Shown: positions 15,997-25,714, numbered from the stretch's first letter. The stretch is DNA of 64,000 nt from UBA7236 sp044227505 (GCA_044227505.1 JBGAWP010000008.1:1-64000), one strand, 5' to 3'. Notes: generated by a model not told the origin, from the sequence alone. Translations and numbers: made by a program.

Positions 15997-18990
15997 TTAG
16001 TCCAATTTTACTACTTTAAAATTCTCCACCACATTATTCAAACTTTCTGTCGACATTTTAATTTGAAACTTTCCGGGCAATACATACAATTTGCCATTAT
16101 CTGCTACTTTTACATCTGCTACTTTACGCATTCCATCCACCGGTTGATTATTTAAATAGTTTTCATAGGCAGCTTCAAATATGTTGTCCAAACTGAGGTC
16201 ATATTTTAAATAATTTATGCCTGCCTCAGCACTATCAGTCATTTCTTTTATAATTGTGCCATCATCTGTTGCGATCTGAATTGTTATAATTCCGGGAGAT
16301 TTAACAAAATATGGAATTACATGGTCATAAACATAAGTATCGTTAAATACATTAAATTGTTTTCCCAGGTTTTCATCATAGGTTATATCATCAATAGGAA
16401 ATAAATGTATCTCTTTTGCAATTAATGCATCTAATTGTTGTACTTCATTTAATTTAACTTTATACAAACTTCTCCCATGGGTTCCGACAACCATCTCATT
16501 TTCACGTTCCTGAATGGCAATATCATGCACTGCAACTCGTGGTAATCCGGCGCTGAAGGTCATGAAATTTTTTCCCCTGTTCAAGGATATATACAGACCA
16601 TTATCAGTTCCAACATACAAAATATTATAATTTTTTGGATCCTCCTTTACAACATTAATAGGTTCAGCGGGGAGGTCAGAACCAATTTGAGTCCAGGTTA
16701 AACCGTAGTCATCACTTATAAATAAATAAGGATTAAAATTATCGTCTCTATATCCGTTTAAGGAAACAATTACAGTTGATTCATTATATCTTCCGGCAGT
16801 AACCCTGCTAACCCACAATCCATCCGGTATCATATTTACAGCAGGTGGAGGTGTTTTTGCTTTTGTTGGCGGCATTTCTTTTTTAATGAATACATTAATT
16901 TTATTCCAGTTATATCCGTTGTCTTTACTCATCCAAACATTACCATCATCTGTTCCGCAATAGATCAACCCGAATTTTAAAGGGGATTCAGAAATAGTAG
17001 TGATAGTGCCAAATGCAACATCCCCTTCCTTTTTTCCATTGGAAAGATCATCACTTAGTGTAACCAGATTTTCACCTTTATTTAATGAGCGGTGAAATCT
17101 GTTGGAACCATAATATAAAATATCCTGATTGTGTTTGCTTAATAAAATTGGTGTTTGCCAATTATACCGCAGTGGAGCCTCCCCAAATTTTGTTGAAGGT
17201 CTGATACTGATTTCTTCTTTTCCTGAATTTTTATTTAAGCGGGCATAATACCCAAATTGATATCCGGTATAAACAGTTTCATTATTTCTTGTATCAACCT
17301 GCACTTGCATACCATCGCCACCATATAAAACCTGATAAGGATATTTTCCGGAAGCATACCAATAATTACTTTTGTTATAAGTGGAAGGTCCGGTCCAAAC
17401 CCCATTGTCCTGCAATCCACCATAAACATTATAAGGTATTGCATCATCAACGGCAACAGAATAAAATTGGCCCACGGCAGGATTATTTGCCAAATACCAA
17501 TTTTTTCCATTATCGTACGTAATATTTACTCCGCCATCATTACCAACTATGATATGTTTATCATTCGCGGGATTCATCCAGGCTGCGTGATGATCGGGAT
17601 GAACATTATCACCATCAATATTTTTAAATGTTTTACCACCATCCTCACTCAATAAAGCATTAAATGCTGATACAATTATTTTATTGTCATTTTTCGGACT
17701 CACTTTTATTGTGCTGAAATAATACCCATAAGTAAAAAAAGCGCCATCGAGGTACTTATCATGAGTGCGGAACCATGTTGTCCCTCCATCATCACTTCTG
17801 TAAATTTCACATCCTTTTATAGGCAAATTAAAAATATATCCTCCATCATTTAAAAAATCGGTTAATACCGTAGGCAAATATTCTTCACTCGCAACTTTTT
17901 CTTTTAAAACCGAGGCGGTTTGATCTTTTGGGAATTTATTTTTTTCCAAAAATTTCGAAAGTTGCTCATTATCCAACATGGCAAATTTTTCTTTGGTAAG
18001 TGCTTTTAAGGTATCTATGTTAAAAATTTCCGCATCAGCCAAACGCATTCTTTCTGCCGGATTAACTTCTTTTGGTGTTTGATTATCTACAACCGCATAA
18101 ACAATATTATTGCGCTGGTAAGACACTGCAATACCAATTCTTCCAATACCTTCCCCCTGAGGAAAACCGGAACCATTTTTTGTGAGCAAATTCCAGGTTT
18201 CTCCCTGATCCACTGATTTATAAATTCCCGAACCGTTTCCGGATTCAACGAAATTCCAAGCCCTGCGCTCACGGTGCCATGTACATGCATATAAAAAATC
18301 AGGAACATTTGGGTCTATCAAAAGATCAACGGCGCCGGTATTTTCATCAACAAATAATGTTTGTTTCCATGTTTTACCGCCATCTATGGTTTTGTAAACC
18401 CCTCTTTCCGGATTTGGAGTGTACAAATGACCCATTACTGCCACATACACCATTTCCGGGTTTCTAGGATTTATAACGATTCTTCCAATATGGTGTGATT
18501 CAGGTAAGCCGCAATACTCCCAGCTTTTTCCACCATTTACCGACTTATAAACCCCTATACCTGCATAACTGGAGCGAGAGCTGTTTACTTCACCGGTACC
18601 TACCCAAATAATATTATTGGTCCAATCCACTGCAAAATCGCCAATCGTGATCACATCTTCATTATCAAAAAGAGGTGTAAACGATTGACCATTGTTTTCA
18701 GTATACCATAATCCCCCACTAGCATATGACACATAAAATTTAGCAGGATCCTTTGGATTAACATCTAAGTCTGTCACACGTCCGCTCATAATGGTAGGAC
18801 CAATATTTGTAAATTCCACATTACTCAGCAGTGTGCTATTTTCCATAGCCCTTCTTTTTTGAAGACCTAATTGCCGTTCATTTAATACCGGAAGAGTCAC
18901 CGAGGCAGAATCCACAACCGTTTCGGCTGTTTGTGCGGAAGTGACCAAATATAAAAATAAACTCAAAAAACCGGCTGAAAGTTTTCTCAT
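15997..18990 (-). CDS. Secreted sortilin/BNR-type beta-propeller protein
   Basis: A 997-residue exported protein of the VPS10/sortilin-like, BNR (Asp-box) repeat class, often annotated as glycosyl hydrolase in Bacteroidota. The signal peptide is MRKLSAGFLSLFLYLVTSAQ. The ATG at 18990 was chosen because the 18 upstream codons would bury it. Repeated Asp-boxes of SxDGGxTW type are visible: SVNGGKSWEYC, TIDGGKTWKQ, SVDQGETWN, SDDGGTTWF, SEDGGKTF, SKDNGYNWN, SDDYGLTWT. The C-terminal 120 residues form a separate domain with no type IX signal. No catalytic residues for a glycosidase could be assigned. A terminator follows. Confidence 0.85.
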   Translation of the reverse strand: MRKLSAGFLSLFLYLVTSAQTAETVVDSASVTLPVLNERQLGLQKRRAMENSTLLSNVEFTNIGPTIMSGRVTDLDVNPKDPAKFYVSYASGGLWYTENNGQSFTPLFDNEDVITIGDFAVDWTNNIIWVGTGEVNSSRSSYAGIGVYKSVNGGKSWEYCGLPESHHIGRIVINPRNPEMVYVAVMGHLYTPNPERGVYKTIDGGKTWKQTLFVDENTGAVDLLIDPNVPDFLYACTWHRERRAWNFVESGNGSGIYKSVDQGETWNLLTKNGSGFPQGEGIGRIGIAVSYQRNNIVYAVVDNQTPKEVNPAERMRLADAEIFNIDTLKALTKEKFAMLDNEQLSKFLEKNKFPKDQTASVLKEKVASEEYLPTVLTDFLNDGGYIFNLPIKGCEIYRSDDGGTTWFRTHDKYLDGAFFTYGYYFSTIKVSPKNDNKIIVSAFNALLSEDGGKTFKNIDGDNVHPDHHAAWMNPANDKHIIVGNDGGVNITYDNGKNWYLANNPAVGQFYSVAVDDAIPYNVYGGLQDNGVWTGPSTYNKSNYWYASGKYPYQVLYGGDGMQVQVDTRNNETVYTGYQFGYYARLNKNSGKEEISIRPSTKFGEAPLRYNWQTPILLSKHNQDILYYGSNRFHRSLNKGENLVTLSDDLSNGKKEGDVAFGTITTISESPLKFGLIYCGTDDGNVWMSKDNGYNWNKINVFIKKEMPPTKAKTPPPAVNMIPDGLWVSRVTAGRYNESTVIVSLNGYRDDNFNPYLFISDDYGLTWTQIGSDLPAEPINVVKEDPKNYNILYVGTDNGLYISLNRGKNFMTFSAGLPRVAVHDIAIQERENEMVVGTHGRSLYKVKLNEVQQLDALIAKEIHLFPIDDITYDENLGKQFNVFNDTYVYDHVIPYFVKSPGIITIQIATDDGTIIKEMTDSAEAGINYLKYDLSLDNIFEAAYENYLNNQPVDGMRKVADVKVADNGKLYVLPGKFQIKMSTESLNNVVENFKVVKLD

Positions 18991-19056
18991 TTTGTATAGT
19001 TTGTATTTGCTAAAATAGAATAAATTAGCCATAATGATAGTCACGAATGGTTAAGT

Positions 19057-19085
19057 AAAAAACAAAACCCGGCAAAATACCGGGT
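19057..19085 (-). terminator. Terminator of the nucleotide-sugar operon
   Basis: A 6-bp perfect stem ACCCGG/CCGGGT with a 7-base loop, followed in the minus-strand transcript by an interrupted U-tract, 55 bases after the RmlD-CysQ stop codon. Confidence 0.6.
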
Positions 19086-19139
19086 AATTTGTTAAAACTT
19101 AATGTCACAATTGAGCAAATATTTTGCAGATTTTACATC

Positions 19140-20786
19140 TCAGTTGTTTCGTTCCACAATAAAAAATGGATTCAATAAATTTTCCTTATTGTATTGAAGA
19201 TCAGTAACACCACCGTAAACCTTTACTCTTGCCCCGGCTTCCAGCACAAGTGCATGGCCTGCAGCAGTGTCCCATTCCATGGTTGGACCCAGACGGGGAT
19301 AAACATCTGCCTTCCCTTCGGCAACCAGACAGAATTTTAAGGAACTCCCGGCCGGAACAAAATTCACCGTTTCATATTTCTTTTCCATTTCTTTCAGATA
19401 TGCATCAAATTCAGGTGAAGGATGCGAACGACTTCCAATTAAAGCGATCTCATTTTCTTTAGGAGCATTTACTTCCAATTTAATTTTATTGCCTTCTTCA
19501 TCAATTTTAAATGCACCTTTATTTTCTACTGCATAATACATTTGGTTTTTAGCAGGAATCCCAACAACACCCATCACCGGTTTACCATTGCGAATGAGTG
19601 CAATGTTCACCGTGAATTCTCCATTCTTTTTTATAAATTCTTTTGTTCCATCCAAAGGGTCAACCAACCAAAAATATTCCCAATCTTTTCTATCGCTGTA
19701 GTCAATCATTTTATTTTCTTCAGAAATGATCGGGATATCGGGATAATTTTCTTTTAAAGCTGCAACAATTACAGCATTGCCTGCCTTGTCAGCTTTGGTT
19801 AACGGGGAGTTATCACTTTTGTCGGTGATCGCAAAATCATCCGTTTCATAAATTTTCATGATCTCTCTTCCTGCTTCTTCTGCAATTGCAATAATTTTAT
19901 TTACATCAATTTTTTCTAGCATTTCGTTGTTTTTTATAAGTTGAATAACATGATTTAAAGATTTTTTCCAATCAGGTATTTCTATTTGTAATACCCTTTT
20001 AATTTTTTCTGTTTTTAGCAAGGAGAATTTCGGCCTTTTTGCAGGAGTTGGATATTGTTCGGTAGTAATCGGATTTACTTCACATTGTAATCCATACAAA
20101 TGCATTATTTCTTTTGCAAAACCACACCAGGAAGTAACACCGGAATTAGAATAATGGTAAATGCCAAATTCGATATTATTTCCGAGTTCAATAAATTTAA
20201 ATATCACTGCGGCAAGATCACCGGCATAAGTTGGAACACCTATCTGATCGTCCACCACATTTATTGAGGTTTTTTCCTTTCCGAGCCGGATCATGGTTTT
20301 TACAAAGTTGTGCCCATAAAAACTATATACCCAGCTGGTTCTTATCAGAATGGTTTTTTTATTGAGAGATAAAGCGCGGTATTCACCCTCTGCTTTTGTT
20401 TGACCATATACGCTGATCGGGTTGACAGAATGATCCACATCGTAAGGTTCCTTTGATTCGCCATCAAACACAAAATCGGTGGAGATATGAATAAATACCG
20501 CATTGTTTTTTTCGCATGCTTTAGCAAGATGCTCTACTCCGGCAACATTAATTTTATATGCAAGTGGCTGATCTGATTCTGCTTTATCAACGGCAGTGTA
20601 TGCAGCGCAATTAATGCAAATGTCGAAATGATATAACGAAAAAAAAGTGTCTACAGCATTCGCCTCTGTAATATCGAGGTCATCAACATCAACAAATAGG
20701 TATTCGTGTTGTTTATTGTGTTTTGCGATGTCCTGCAGTTCACTTCCGAGTTGCCCGTTACTACCGGTTATTAATATTTTCGACAT
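19140..20786 (-). CDS. Fused dTDP-4-dehydrorhamnose reductase (RmlD) and CysQ phosphatase
   Basis: One 548-codon frame holds two enzymes. Residues 1 to about 285 are RmlD, which makes dTDP-L-rhamnose: GSNGQLGSEL nucleotide site, STDFVFDG, and YGQTKAEGE with the YxxxK pair. From MLEKIDVNKIIAIAEEAGRE (about 289) onwards it is CysQ, a Mg-dependent 3'(2'),5'-bisphosphate nucleotidase of the inositol-monophosphatase fold. It has SPLTKADKAG, ISEENK, DPLDGTKEF and WDTAAGH, so the metal ligands are all present. The joint reads straight through with no stop, and the internal Met looks like the old CysQ start. It is last gene of the sugar operon. The fusion could be real or a base error removing a stop codon. 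The two domains themselves are certain. Confidence 0.88.
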   Translation of the reverse strand: MSKILITGSNGQLGSELQDIAKHNKQHEYLFVDVDDLDITEANAVDTFFSLYHFDICINCAAYTAVDKAESDQPLAYKINVAGVEHLAKACEKNNAVFIHISTDFVFDGESKEPYDVDHSVNPISVYGQTKAEGEYRALSLNKKTILIRTSWVYSFYGHNFVKTMIRLGKEKTSINVVDDQIGVPTYAGDLAAVIFKFIELGNNIEFGIYHYSNSGVTSWCGFAKEIMHLYGLQCEVNPITTEQYPTPAKRPKFSLLKTEKIKRVLQIEIPDWKKSLNHVIQLIKNNEMLEKIDVNKIIAIAEEAGREIMKIYETDDFAITDKSDNSPLTKADKAGNAVIVAALKENYPDIPIISEENKMIDYSDRKDWEYFWLVDPLDGTKEFIKKNGEFTVNIALIRNGKPVMGVVGIPAKNQMYYAVENKGAFKIDEEGNKIKLEVNAPKENEIALIGSRSHPSPEFDAYLKEMEKKYETVNFVPAGSSLKFCLVAEGKADVYPRLGPTMEWDTAAGHALVLEAGARVKVYGGVTDLQYNKENLLNPFFIVERNN

Positions 20787-20842
20787 AATTGTAATTTCGC
20801 TGAACTATATTCAAATTGGAATTTCGTGAAATTTTTTAAATT

Positions 20843-21394
20843 TTAAATAAAATTATTTTTGGAGGATTTGAATTCAGGTAAATTTTTATCTTTTTCCGAG
20901 ACTAAAATTTCATCATGTTTCAATTTCCAGTCAATTTTTAAGGATGGGTCATTATAAATAATTCCGGCGTCGTGTTCTTTAGAATAAAAATTATCGCATT
21001 TATAAAAAAATTCGGCCGTTTCACTTAGCACAACAAACCCATGCGCAAATCCCCTGGGAATATATAATTGTTTTTTATTTTCCGCAGATAGAATTATGGA
21101 ATAATGTTTTCCATAGGTTCTGGAATTTTGTCTTATATCAACCGCTACATCCAACACCTCACCGGAAATTACACGCACTAATTTTGCCTGGGAAAAAGGG
21201 TTTAACTGATAATGTAATCCGCGTAAAACACCGTATGTTGATTTTGATTGATTGTCCTGGACAAAATTTGTATTTATACTTTTTTCCGCAAAAACCGCCG
21301 AGTTAAACGATTCAAAAAAATAACCCCTTGCATCTTCAAATATCTTCGGTTCGAAAATGAGCAGGTCTTGTATTGGGGTTTCTATAAATGGCAT
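20843..21394 (-). CDS. rfbC: dTDP-4-dehydrorhamnose 3,5-epimerase
   Basis: RmlC epimerises dTDP-4-keto-6-deoxyglucose at C3 and C5 on the way to dTDP-L-rhamnose. It has 183 residues, the normal size, in a cupin fold: FEPKIFEDARGYFFESFN, FVQDNQSKS, GVLRGLHYQ with the catalytic histidine, RVISGEVLDVAVDIR and YIPRGFAHGFVVL. It sits in the same transcript as rmlB and rmlD. The first enzyme, RmlA, is not seen in this window. Confidence 0.95.
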   Translation of the reverse strand: MPFIETPIQDLLIFEPKIFEDARGYFFESFNSAVFAEKSINTNFVQDNQSKSTYGVLRGLHYQLNPFSQAKLVRVISGEVLDVAVDIRQNSRTYGKHYSIILSAENKKQLYIPRGFAHGFVVLSETAEFFYKCDNFYSKEHDAGIIYNDPSLKIDWKLKHDEILVSEKDKNLPEFKSSKNNFI

Positions 21395-21432
21395 ATCCTG
21401 AATTCTTGGGTAATAGTTTTTTTCAATTAATA

Positions 21433-22182
21433 TTAAAGTTGGTTATTCATTAATGTGTTACTTGCCAATAATTTTTGCACGTAGGCATCTTTCATTGATT
21501 GTTGAATTATTGGCAATTGATTTTCATGATGAATGTCGCTGCCTAAAAAATTTATCATTTTATGTTCGGCAAGTTGCCTTGCTATCTTTTTTTGTATTTC
21601 GCCATATTGCCCTGTGAACGATCGCAAATTAACCTGTAATAATACATCCGCATCCAATAAACTGGAATAATATTTTAACGAATTTCCTTCAAACATATAG
21701 GGATATCGCTCAACATGTGCCAACACAGGTTTATATCCTTTTAAGTTTAATTCAAATAAAACTTCCTCCAATCGTTTTTCTTTAGCCATCATATTTACCT
21801 CAATCAAAATATAATTTGCACCAAAGGTTAAAAATTTCTCCCCATTGCGTATCCTGCCCGGAAATTGCTCATCTATATAATATTCCGCTGCTGCTTCAAC
21901 ATGAATTTCCGTATCTGTGGTTTTCAATTCTGCATTCAATTGTGTACATCTGTCCAGAATAATATCAGCATCATTTTTAAAAATTTCAGGCATAATATGC
22001 GGGGTAGTGATAAATTTTTTAAACCCCAAAGCCTGCAAACCGCTTATCATATTATATGTTTCCTGAACACTCAGTGAACCATCGTCGATATTCGGAATTA
22101 AATGTGAATGCATATCCGCATTTAAAACACTAAAATCGAGAATATCCTTATTTTCAAACAATTTGCTAAAAATGGATCCCAT
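21433..22182 (-). CDS. CpsB/YwqE-type PHP tyrosine-protein phosphatase
   Basis: A PHP-fold, metal-dependent phosphatase of the CpsB/CapC/YwqE family, which dephosphorylates the tyrosine kinase that controls polysaccharide export. It has 249 residues with metal motifs MHSHLIPNIDDGS, TTPHIMPE, VEAAAEYYID, LAHVERYP and SDIHH, so all histidine clusters are kept. No matching BY-kinase is present in the window, so the target must lie elsewhere. It begins 5 bases after rmlB ends, well inside the sugar operon. Confidence 0.9.
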   Translation of the reverse strand: MGSIFSKLFENKDILDFSVLNADMHSHLIPNIDDGSLSVQETYNMISGLQALGFKKFITTPHIMPEIFKNDADIILDRCTQLNAELKTTDTEIHVEAAAEYYIDEQFPGRIRNGEKFLTFGANYILIEVNMMAKEKRLEEVLFELNLKGYKPVLAHVERYPYMFEGNSLKYYSSLLDADVLLQVNLRSFTGQYGEIQKKIARQLAEHKMINFLGSDIHHENQLPIIQQSMKDAYVQKLLASNTLMNNQL

Positions 22183-22187
22183 AAAAT

Positions 22188-23138
22188 CTATCTTGAAGCA
22201 TACTGACCGTCATAATATTTTTTATAATCACCGCTCGTTATATTTTTCAACCAATCTTCATTATTTAAATACCAATCTACTGTCACATAGGTAATCAGTT
22301 TTTCAGATTCACCTGGATTACGGTTGAGTTTATTATCCATGATTTTACATAACAAACGGATCAGGTCGATATTTTTCCATTCATTAAACCCACCAATATT
22401 ATAGGTATCTCCTATTTTACCGGAATGAAAAATAGTATCTATAGCTTTAGCATGATCTTCCACCCACAACCAGTCCCGAACATTTTCGCCTTTGCCATAC
22501 ACCGGGATCGATTTATTATTTTTAATATTATTGATCGCTAAAGGAATTAATTTTTCAGGAAATTGAAAAGAACCATAATTATTTGAGCAATTGGAAATAA
22601 CCACAGGCAATTTATAGGTATCGTGATATGCTCTTACAAAATGGTCGCTTGAAGCCTTTGATGCGGAATACGGAGAATGTGGATCATAATTAGTGGTTTC
22701 ATAAAAAAATCCTTCTTCCCCCAAACTACCATACACTTCATCAGTGGATATATGATAGAATAATTTTCCATCCATATTATCCTTCCATTTTAGTTTTGCG
22801 GCATTTAATAAATTAACCGTACCTACCACATTCGTCATTACAAACTCGATAGGATTGGAAATAGAACGGTCAACATGACTTTCTGCTGCAAGATGAATTA
22901 TTCCATCTATCTCATTTTCCTCAAATAATTTCCCAATAAATTCCGCATCTACTATATCCCCTTTTACAAAAGAGTAATTTTCTTTTTCTTCTATATCAAA
23001 TAAATTTGCAAGATTTCCAGCATAGGTAAGTTTATCCAGGTTAATGATCTGGTATTCAGGATATTTATTTACGAATAATCGCACCACATGCGATCCAATA
23101 AATCCGGCGCCTCCTGTAATTAATATGGTTTTTTTCAT
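22188..23138 (-). CDS. rfbB: dTDP-glucose 4,6-dehydratase
   Basis: RmlB turns dTDP-glucose into dTDP-4-keto-6-deoxyglucose. A short-chain dehydrogenase of 316 residues: GGAGFIGSHVVR (NAD), HLAAESHVDRSI, catalytic STDEVYGSL (Thr-Asp-Glu), YSASKASSDH (YxxxK), NNYGSFQFPEKLIPL and GKGENVRDWLWVEDHAKAI. The ATG at 23138 (MKKTILITGG) is chosen because the longer frame would overlap the previous gene. It is somewhat shorter than many RmlB proteins but complete in motifs. Confidence 0.94.
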   Translation of the reverse strand: MKKTILITGGAGFIGSHVVRLFVNKYPEYQIINLDKLTYAGNLANLFDIEEKENYSFVKGDIVDAEFIGKLFEENEIDGIIHLAAESHVDRSISNPIEFVMTNVVGTVNLLNAAKLKWKDNMDGKLFYHISTDEVYGSLGEEGFFYETTNYDPHSPYSASKASSDHFVRAYHDTYKLPVVISNCSNNYGSFQFPEKLIPLAINNIKNNKSIPVYGKGENVRDWLWVEDHAKAIDTIFHSGKIGDTYNIGGFNEWKNIDLIRLLCKIMDNKLNRNPGESEKLITYVTVDWYLNNEDWLKNITSGDYKKYYDGQYASR

Positions 23139-23149
23139 TTCCCGCATTT

Positions 23150-24439
23150 TTATAATGACCAATAATTAAATTTAGTAAATTTATTTCTATAAATTCCTTT
23201 TATATCTATTAAAAGGCAATTCTCTTTTGCATGCGATAAAAAATATTCCTCTTCCAATGTTAAATATTCTTTGTGAGCCACAGCAATGATTATAGCATCA
23301 TATTTATCGCTTACTTGTTCCAAGAGTCCGAAATTATATTCCGCATTAACTTCCTCTGAACTTACATTTGGCTCCGTAACGTCAACATGCAATCCAAAAG
23401 ATAATAATTCCTGCACAAGATCCGCCACTTTTGAATTCCTGATATCACTAACATTTTCTTTGAACGTTAAACCCATCACTAAAATTCTGGAGTCTGTAAG
23501 ATTTTTTCCGGCCTCAATTAATTTCTGCATACAGCGTCTTGCCACATAGAACGCCATATTATCATTTACTTTTCTTCCTCCTAATATTACATATGGTTCA
23601 TATCCAAGTTCCATGGCTTTATAGGTTAGATAATAAGGATCAACACCAATACAATGTCCACCAACTAGCCCGGGTTTATATTTATGAAAATTCCATTTTG
23701 TTCCTGCCGCTTCAATAACTTCGTAAGTATTGACGTTCATCTTATCCAAAATGATCGACAATTCATTCATTAATGCGATATTGAGGTCTCTTTGTGTATT
23801 TTCAAGAATTTTTGCCGCTTCGGCAACTTTAATATTGGAAGCTTGATAAACTCCCGGCAAAACAATTTCTGAATAAATGGAACTGATATTTTCTAATGCT
23901 TCCTCATCAGATCCCGATACAATTTTGATCACATTCTTAAGCGTATACTGCACATCACCAGGATTTATCCGTTCCGGTGAATATCCGAGTTTAAATTCCG
24001 TATTTAATTCCAATCCCGAACCTTCCTTTAATACAGGAAGGCAAATATCTTCCGTACAACCGGGAAAAACAGTTGATTCATACACGATATAATCGCCCTT
24101 TTTCAAAATACCGGCAATTGTTTTTGTAGCTGCTATTAATGGAGAAAGATCAGGCACCTTGTGTTCATCAACAGGAGTTGGAACAGCAATTATGTGAAAA
24201 TTGCAGTTTTGAAGATCATTTACATCAGATGTGAATAATACATTTGTATTTTCAAATGCGATAGGTTCAATATCATTTCCTTCATCTATCCCTTCCTTTA
24301 ACATGTTTATTCTATCCGTATCAATATCATACCCAACCACTGAAAATTTACGTCCAAATTCTAAAGCAATTGGTAATCCTACATAACCAAGGCCTATCAC
24401 TGAAATTTTATTTTCCCCGCTTTTTAGTTTGTTGAACAT
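23150..24439 (-). CDS. UDP-sugar 6-dehydrogenase (TviB/WbpA-like)
   Basis: Oxidises a UDP-N-acetylhexosamine to its uronic acid, an NAD-dependent four-electron step. The 429 residues show VIGLGYVGLPIALEFG, AVPTPVDEHKVPDLSPL, YESTVFPGCTED, YSPERINPGD, and the active site GLVGGHCIGVDPYYL with the nucleophilic cysteine. It then has GLTFKENVSDIRNSKV in the C-terminal domain. The closest recognised type is TviB/WbpA (UDP-GlcNAc or GalNAc) rather than UDP-glucose dehydrogenase, judged from the motif spacing. Its neighbour, a DegT aminotransferase, fits the same pathway. Confidence 0.9.
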   Translation of the reverse strand: MFNKLKSGENKISVIGLGYVGLPIALEFGRKFSVVGYDIDTDRINMLKEGIDEGNDIEPIAFENTNVLFTSDVNDLQNCNFHIIAVPTPVDEHKVPDLSPLIAATKTIAGILKKGDYIVYESTVFPGCTEDICLPVLKEGSGLELNTEFKLGYSPERINPGDVQYTLKNVIKIVSGSDEEALENISSIYSEIVLPGVYQASNIKVAEAAKILENTQRDLNIALMNELSIILDKMNVNTYEVIEAAGTKWNFHKYKPGLVGGHCIGVDPYYLTYKAMELGYEPYVILGGRKVNDNMAFYVARRCMQKLIEAGKNLTDSRILVMGLTFKENVSDIRNSKVADLVQELLSFGLHVDVTEPNVSSEEVNAEYNFGLLEQVSDKYDAIIIAVAHKEYLTLEEEYFLSHAKENCLLIDIKGIYRNKFTKFNYWSL

Positions 24440-24488
24440 TTTCTGATTAATTGTAAATTTATTAGTGTGTGTTTATTTAAAAATCGGC

Positions 24489-25634
24489 TTATGCAATTAC
24501 CGGAATCTGCTTTAAAGCAAATTCTTTAATTGTATTACATATATAATTAATTTGTTCAACATCTAATTCTGTGTGCATAGGTAGTGACAATACTTCCAAT
24601 GCAATTTTTTCACTTACGGGAAAGTCGCCATGCTTATATCCATAAACCTGGTATGCATCACTAAGATGCAGAGGAACAGGGTAGTATATCATGGAAGGAA
24701 TCCCTTTTTCCTGTAAATACTCTTTTAAACCGTCGCGATTTTGCGCAACTTTAATGGTATATTGATGAAATACATGCGTTGATCTTTCAAACCTTGCAGG
24801 AATTGTGATACCTGGAATTCCGCTTAACCTGCGGTCATATTCAGCAGCCGCATTTTGACGTTGTTGATTATAGAGATCAAGGTTTTTAAGTTTTACTCGT
24901 AAAATTGCAGCCTGCATGCTATCAAGTCTTGAATTAACACCAATGGAATCGTAATAATATTTTTTTGCAGAGCCGTGATCACAAATGATCTTAATTTTTT
25001 GTGCAATTTCATGATCATTGGTAAAAAGGGCGCCGCCATCGCCAAATGCCCCTAGATTTTTTGTGGGATAAAAGGAAGTACTGGCCATATGCCCTATCGC
25101 TCCCGATTTTAATTTTCTCTTATCCCCCATGGTAAATTCACTGCCTATTGCCTGTGCATTATCTTCAATTACAGTCAGATCGTATTTTGCAGCAATTTGC
25201 ATGATCTTTTCCATGTTGGCACATTGACCGAAAAGATGCACCGGAATTATCGCTTTTGTTCGTGGAGTTATTTTTTCTTCTATTTTATCTACATCTATAG
25301 TAAAGGTGCTTTCGTCCACATCAACAAAAACCGGTTTTAATTTCAATAAGGATACCACTTCCACAGTTGCAACAAAAGTGAAGGGTATGGAGATCACCTC
25401 ATCGCCTTCCTCGAGCCCTAATGCCATTAATGCAATTTGAAGTGCATCAGTCCCATTTGCGCACGGAATTACATGGTTAACCTGAAGATAGGAGGCCAAT
25501 TCTGAAGCAAATTCCTTTGTGGCAGTCCCATTAATAAATTGAGTTGTATCAATAACCTGCTGAATACCGTCATTCACTTCCTCCTTTATTTTTTGGTATT
25601 GGCCGCTGAGATCAACCATTTGTATTTTTTTCAT
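24489..25634 (-). CDS. DegT/DnrJ/EryC1 sugar aminotransferase (WbpE-like)
   Basis: A PLP-dependent aminotransferase that aminates a keto-sugar nucleotide. 381 residues: MKKIQMVDLSGQYQKIKEEV at the start, PCANGTDALQIALMALG, IPFTFVATVE, PVHLFGQCANM, and STSFYPTKNLGAFGDGG with the PLP lysine. The family is typical of WbpE/WlbC enzymes of N-acetylated uronic acids. The ATG at 25634 rather than 25652 is favoured because a -7 box at 25657-25664 predicts transcription starting near 25650. It is first gene of the sugar operon. The 3-dehydrogenase and N-acetyltransferase expected for a full WbpABDE route are not here. Confidence 0.9.
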   Translation of the reverse strand: MKKIQMVDLSGQYQKIKEEVNDGIQQVIDTTQFINGTATKEFASELASYLQVNHVIPCANGTDALQIALMALGLEEGDEVISIPFTFVATVEVVSLLKLKPVFVDVDESTFTIDVDKIEEKITPRTKAIIPVHLFGQCANMEKIMQIAAKYDLTVIEDNAQAIGSEFTMGDKRKLKSGAIGHMASTSFYPTKNLGAFGDGGALFTNDHEIAQKIKIICDHGSAKKYYYDSIGVNSRLDSMQAAILRVKLKNLDLYNQQRQNAAAEYDRRLSGIPGITIPARFERSTHVFHQYTIKVAQNRDGLKEYLQEKGIPSMIYYPVPLHLSDAYQVYGYKHGDFPVSEKIALEVLSLPMHTELDVEQINYICNTIKEFALKQIPVIA

Positions 25635-25656
25635 CACATTTTCAAATTTCAATCGG

Positions 25657-25664
25657 CAAAGATA
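25657..25664 (-). promoter_or_regulatory. -7 box of the nucleotide-sugar operon
   Basis: The minus strand reads TATCTTTG, a perfect TAnnTTTG. A TTTG lies 24 bases upstream (25692-25689), slightly beyond the usual 17-23. The start point near 25650 would give a leader of about 15 bases. Confidence 0.5.
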
Positions 25665-25706
25665 ATATAAGCAGGTGGAAGGCGTTCACAAACACCACAA
25701 TCTTTG

Positions 25707-25714
25707 TAATTTTG
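25707..25714 (+). promoter_or_regulatory. -7 box for the outer-membrane protein at 25726
   Basis: TAATTTTG matches TAnnTTTG 11 bases before the ATG at 25726, so the transcript would have almost no leader. No clear TTG was found at -33. The box is divergent from the sugar-operon promoter about 45 bases away. Confidence 0.4.
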
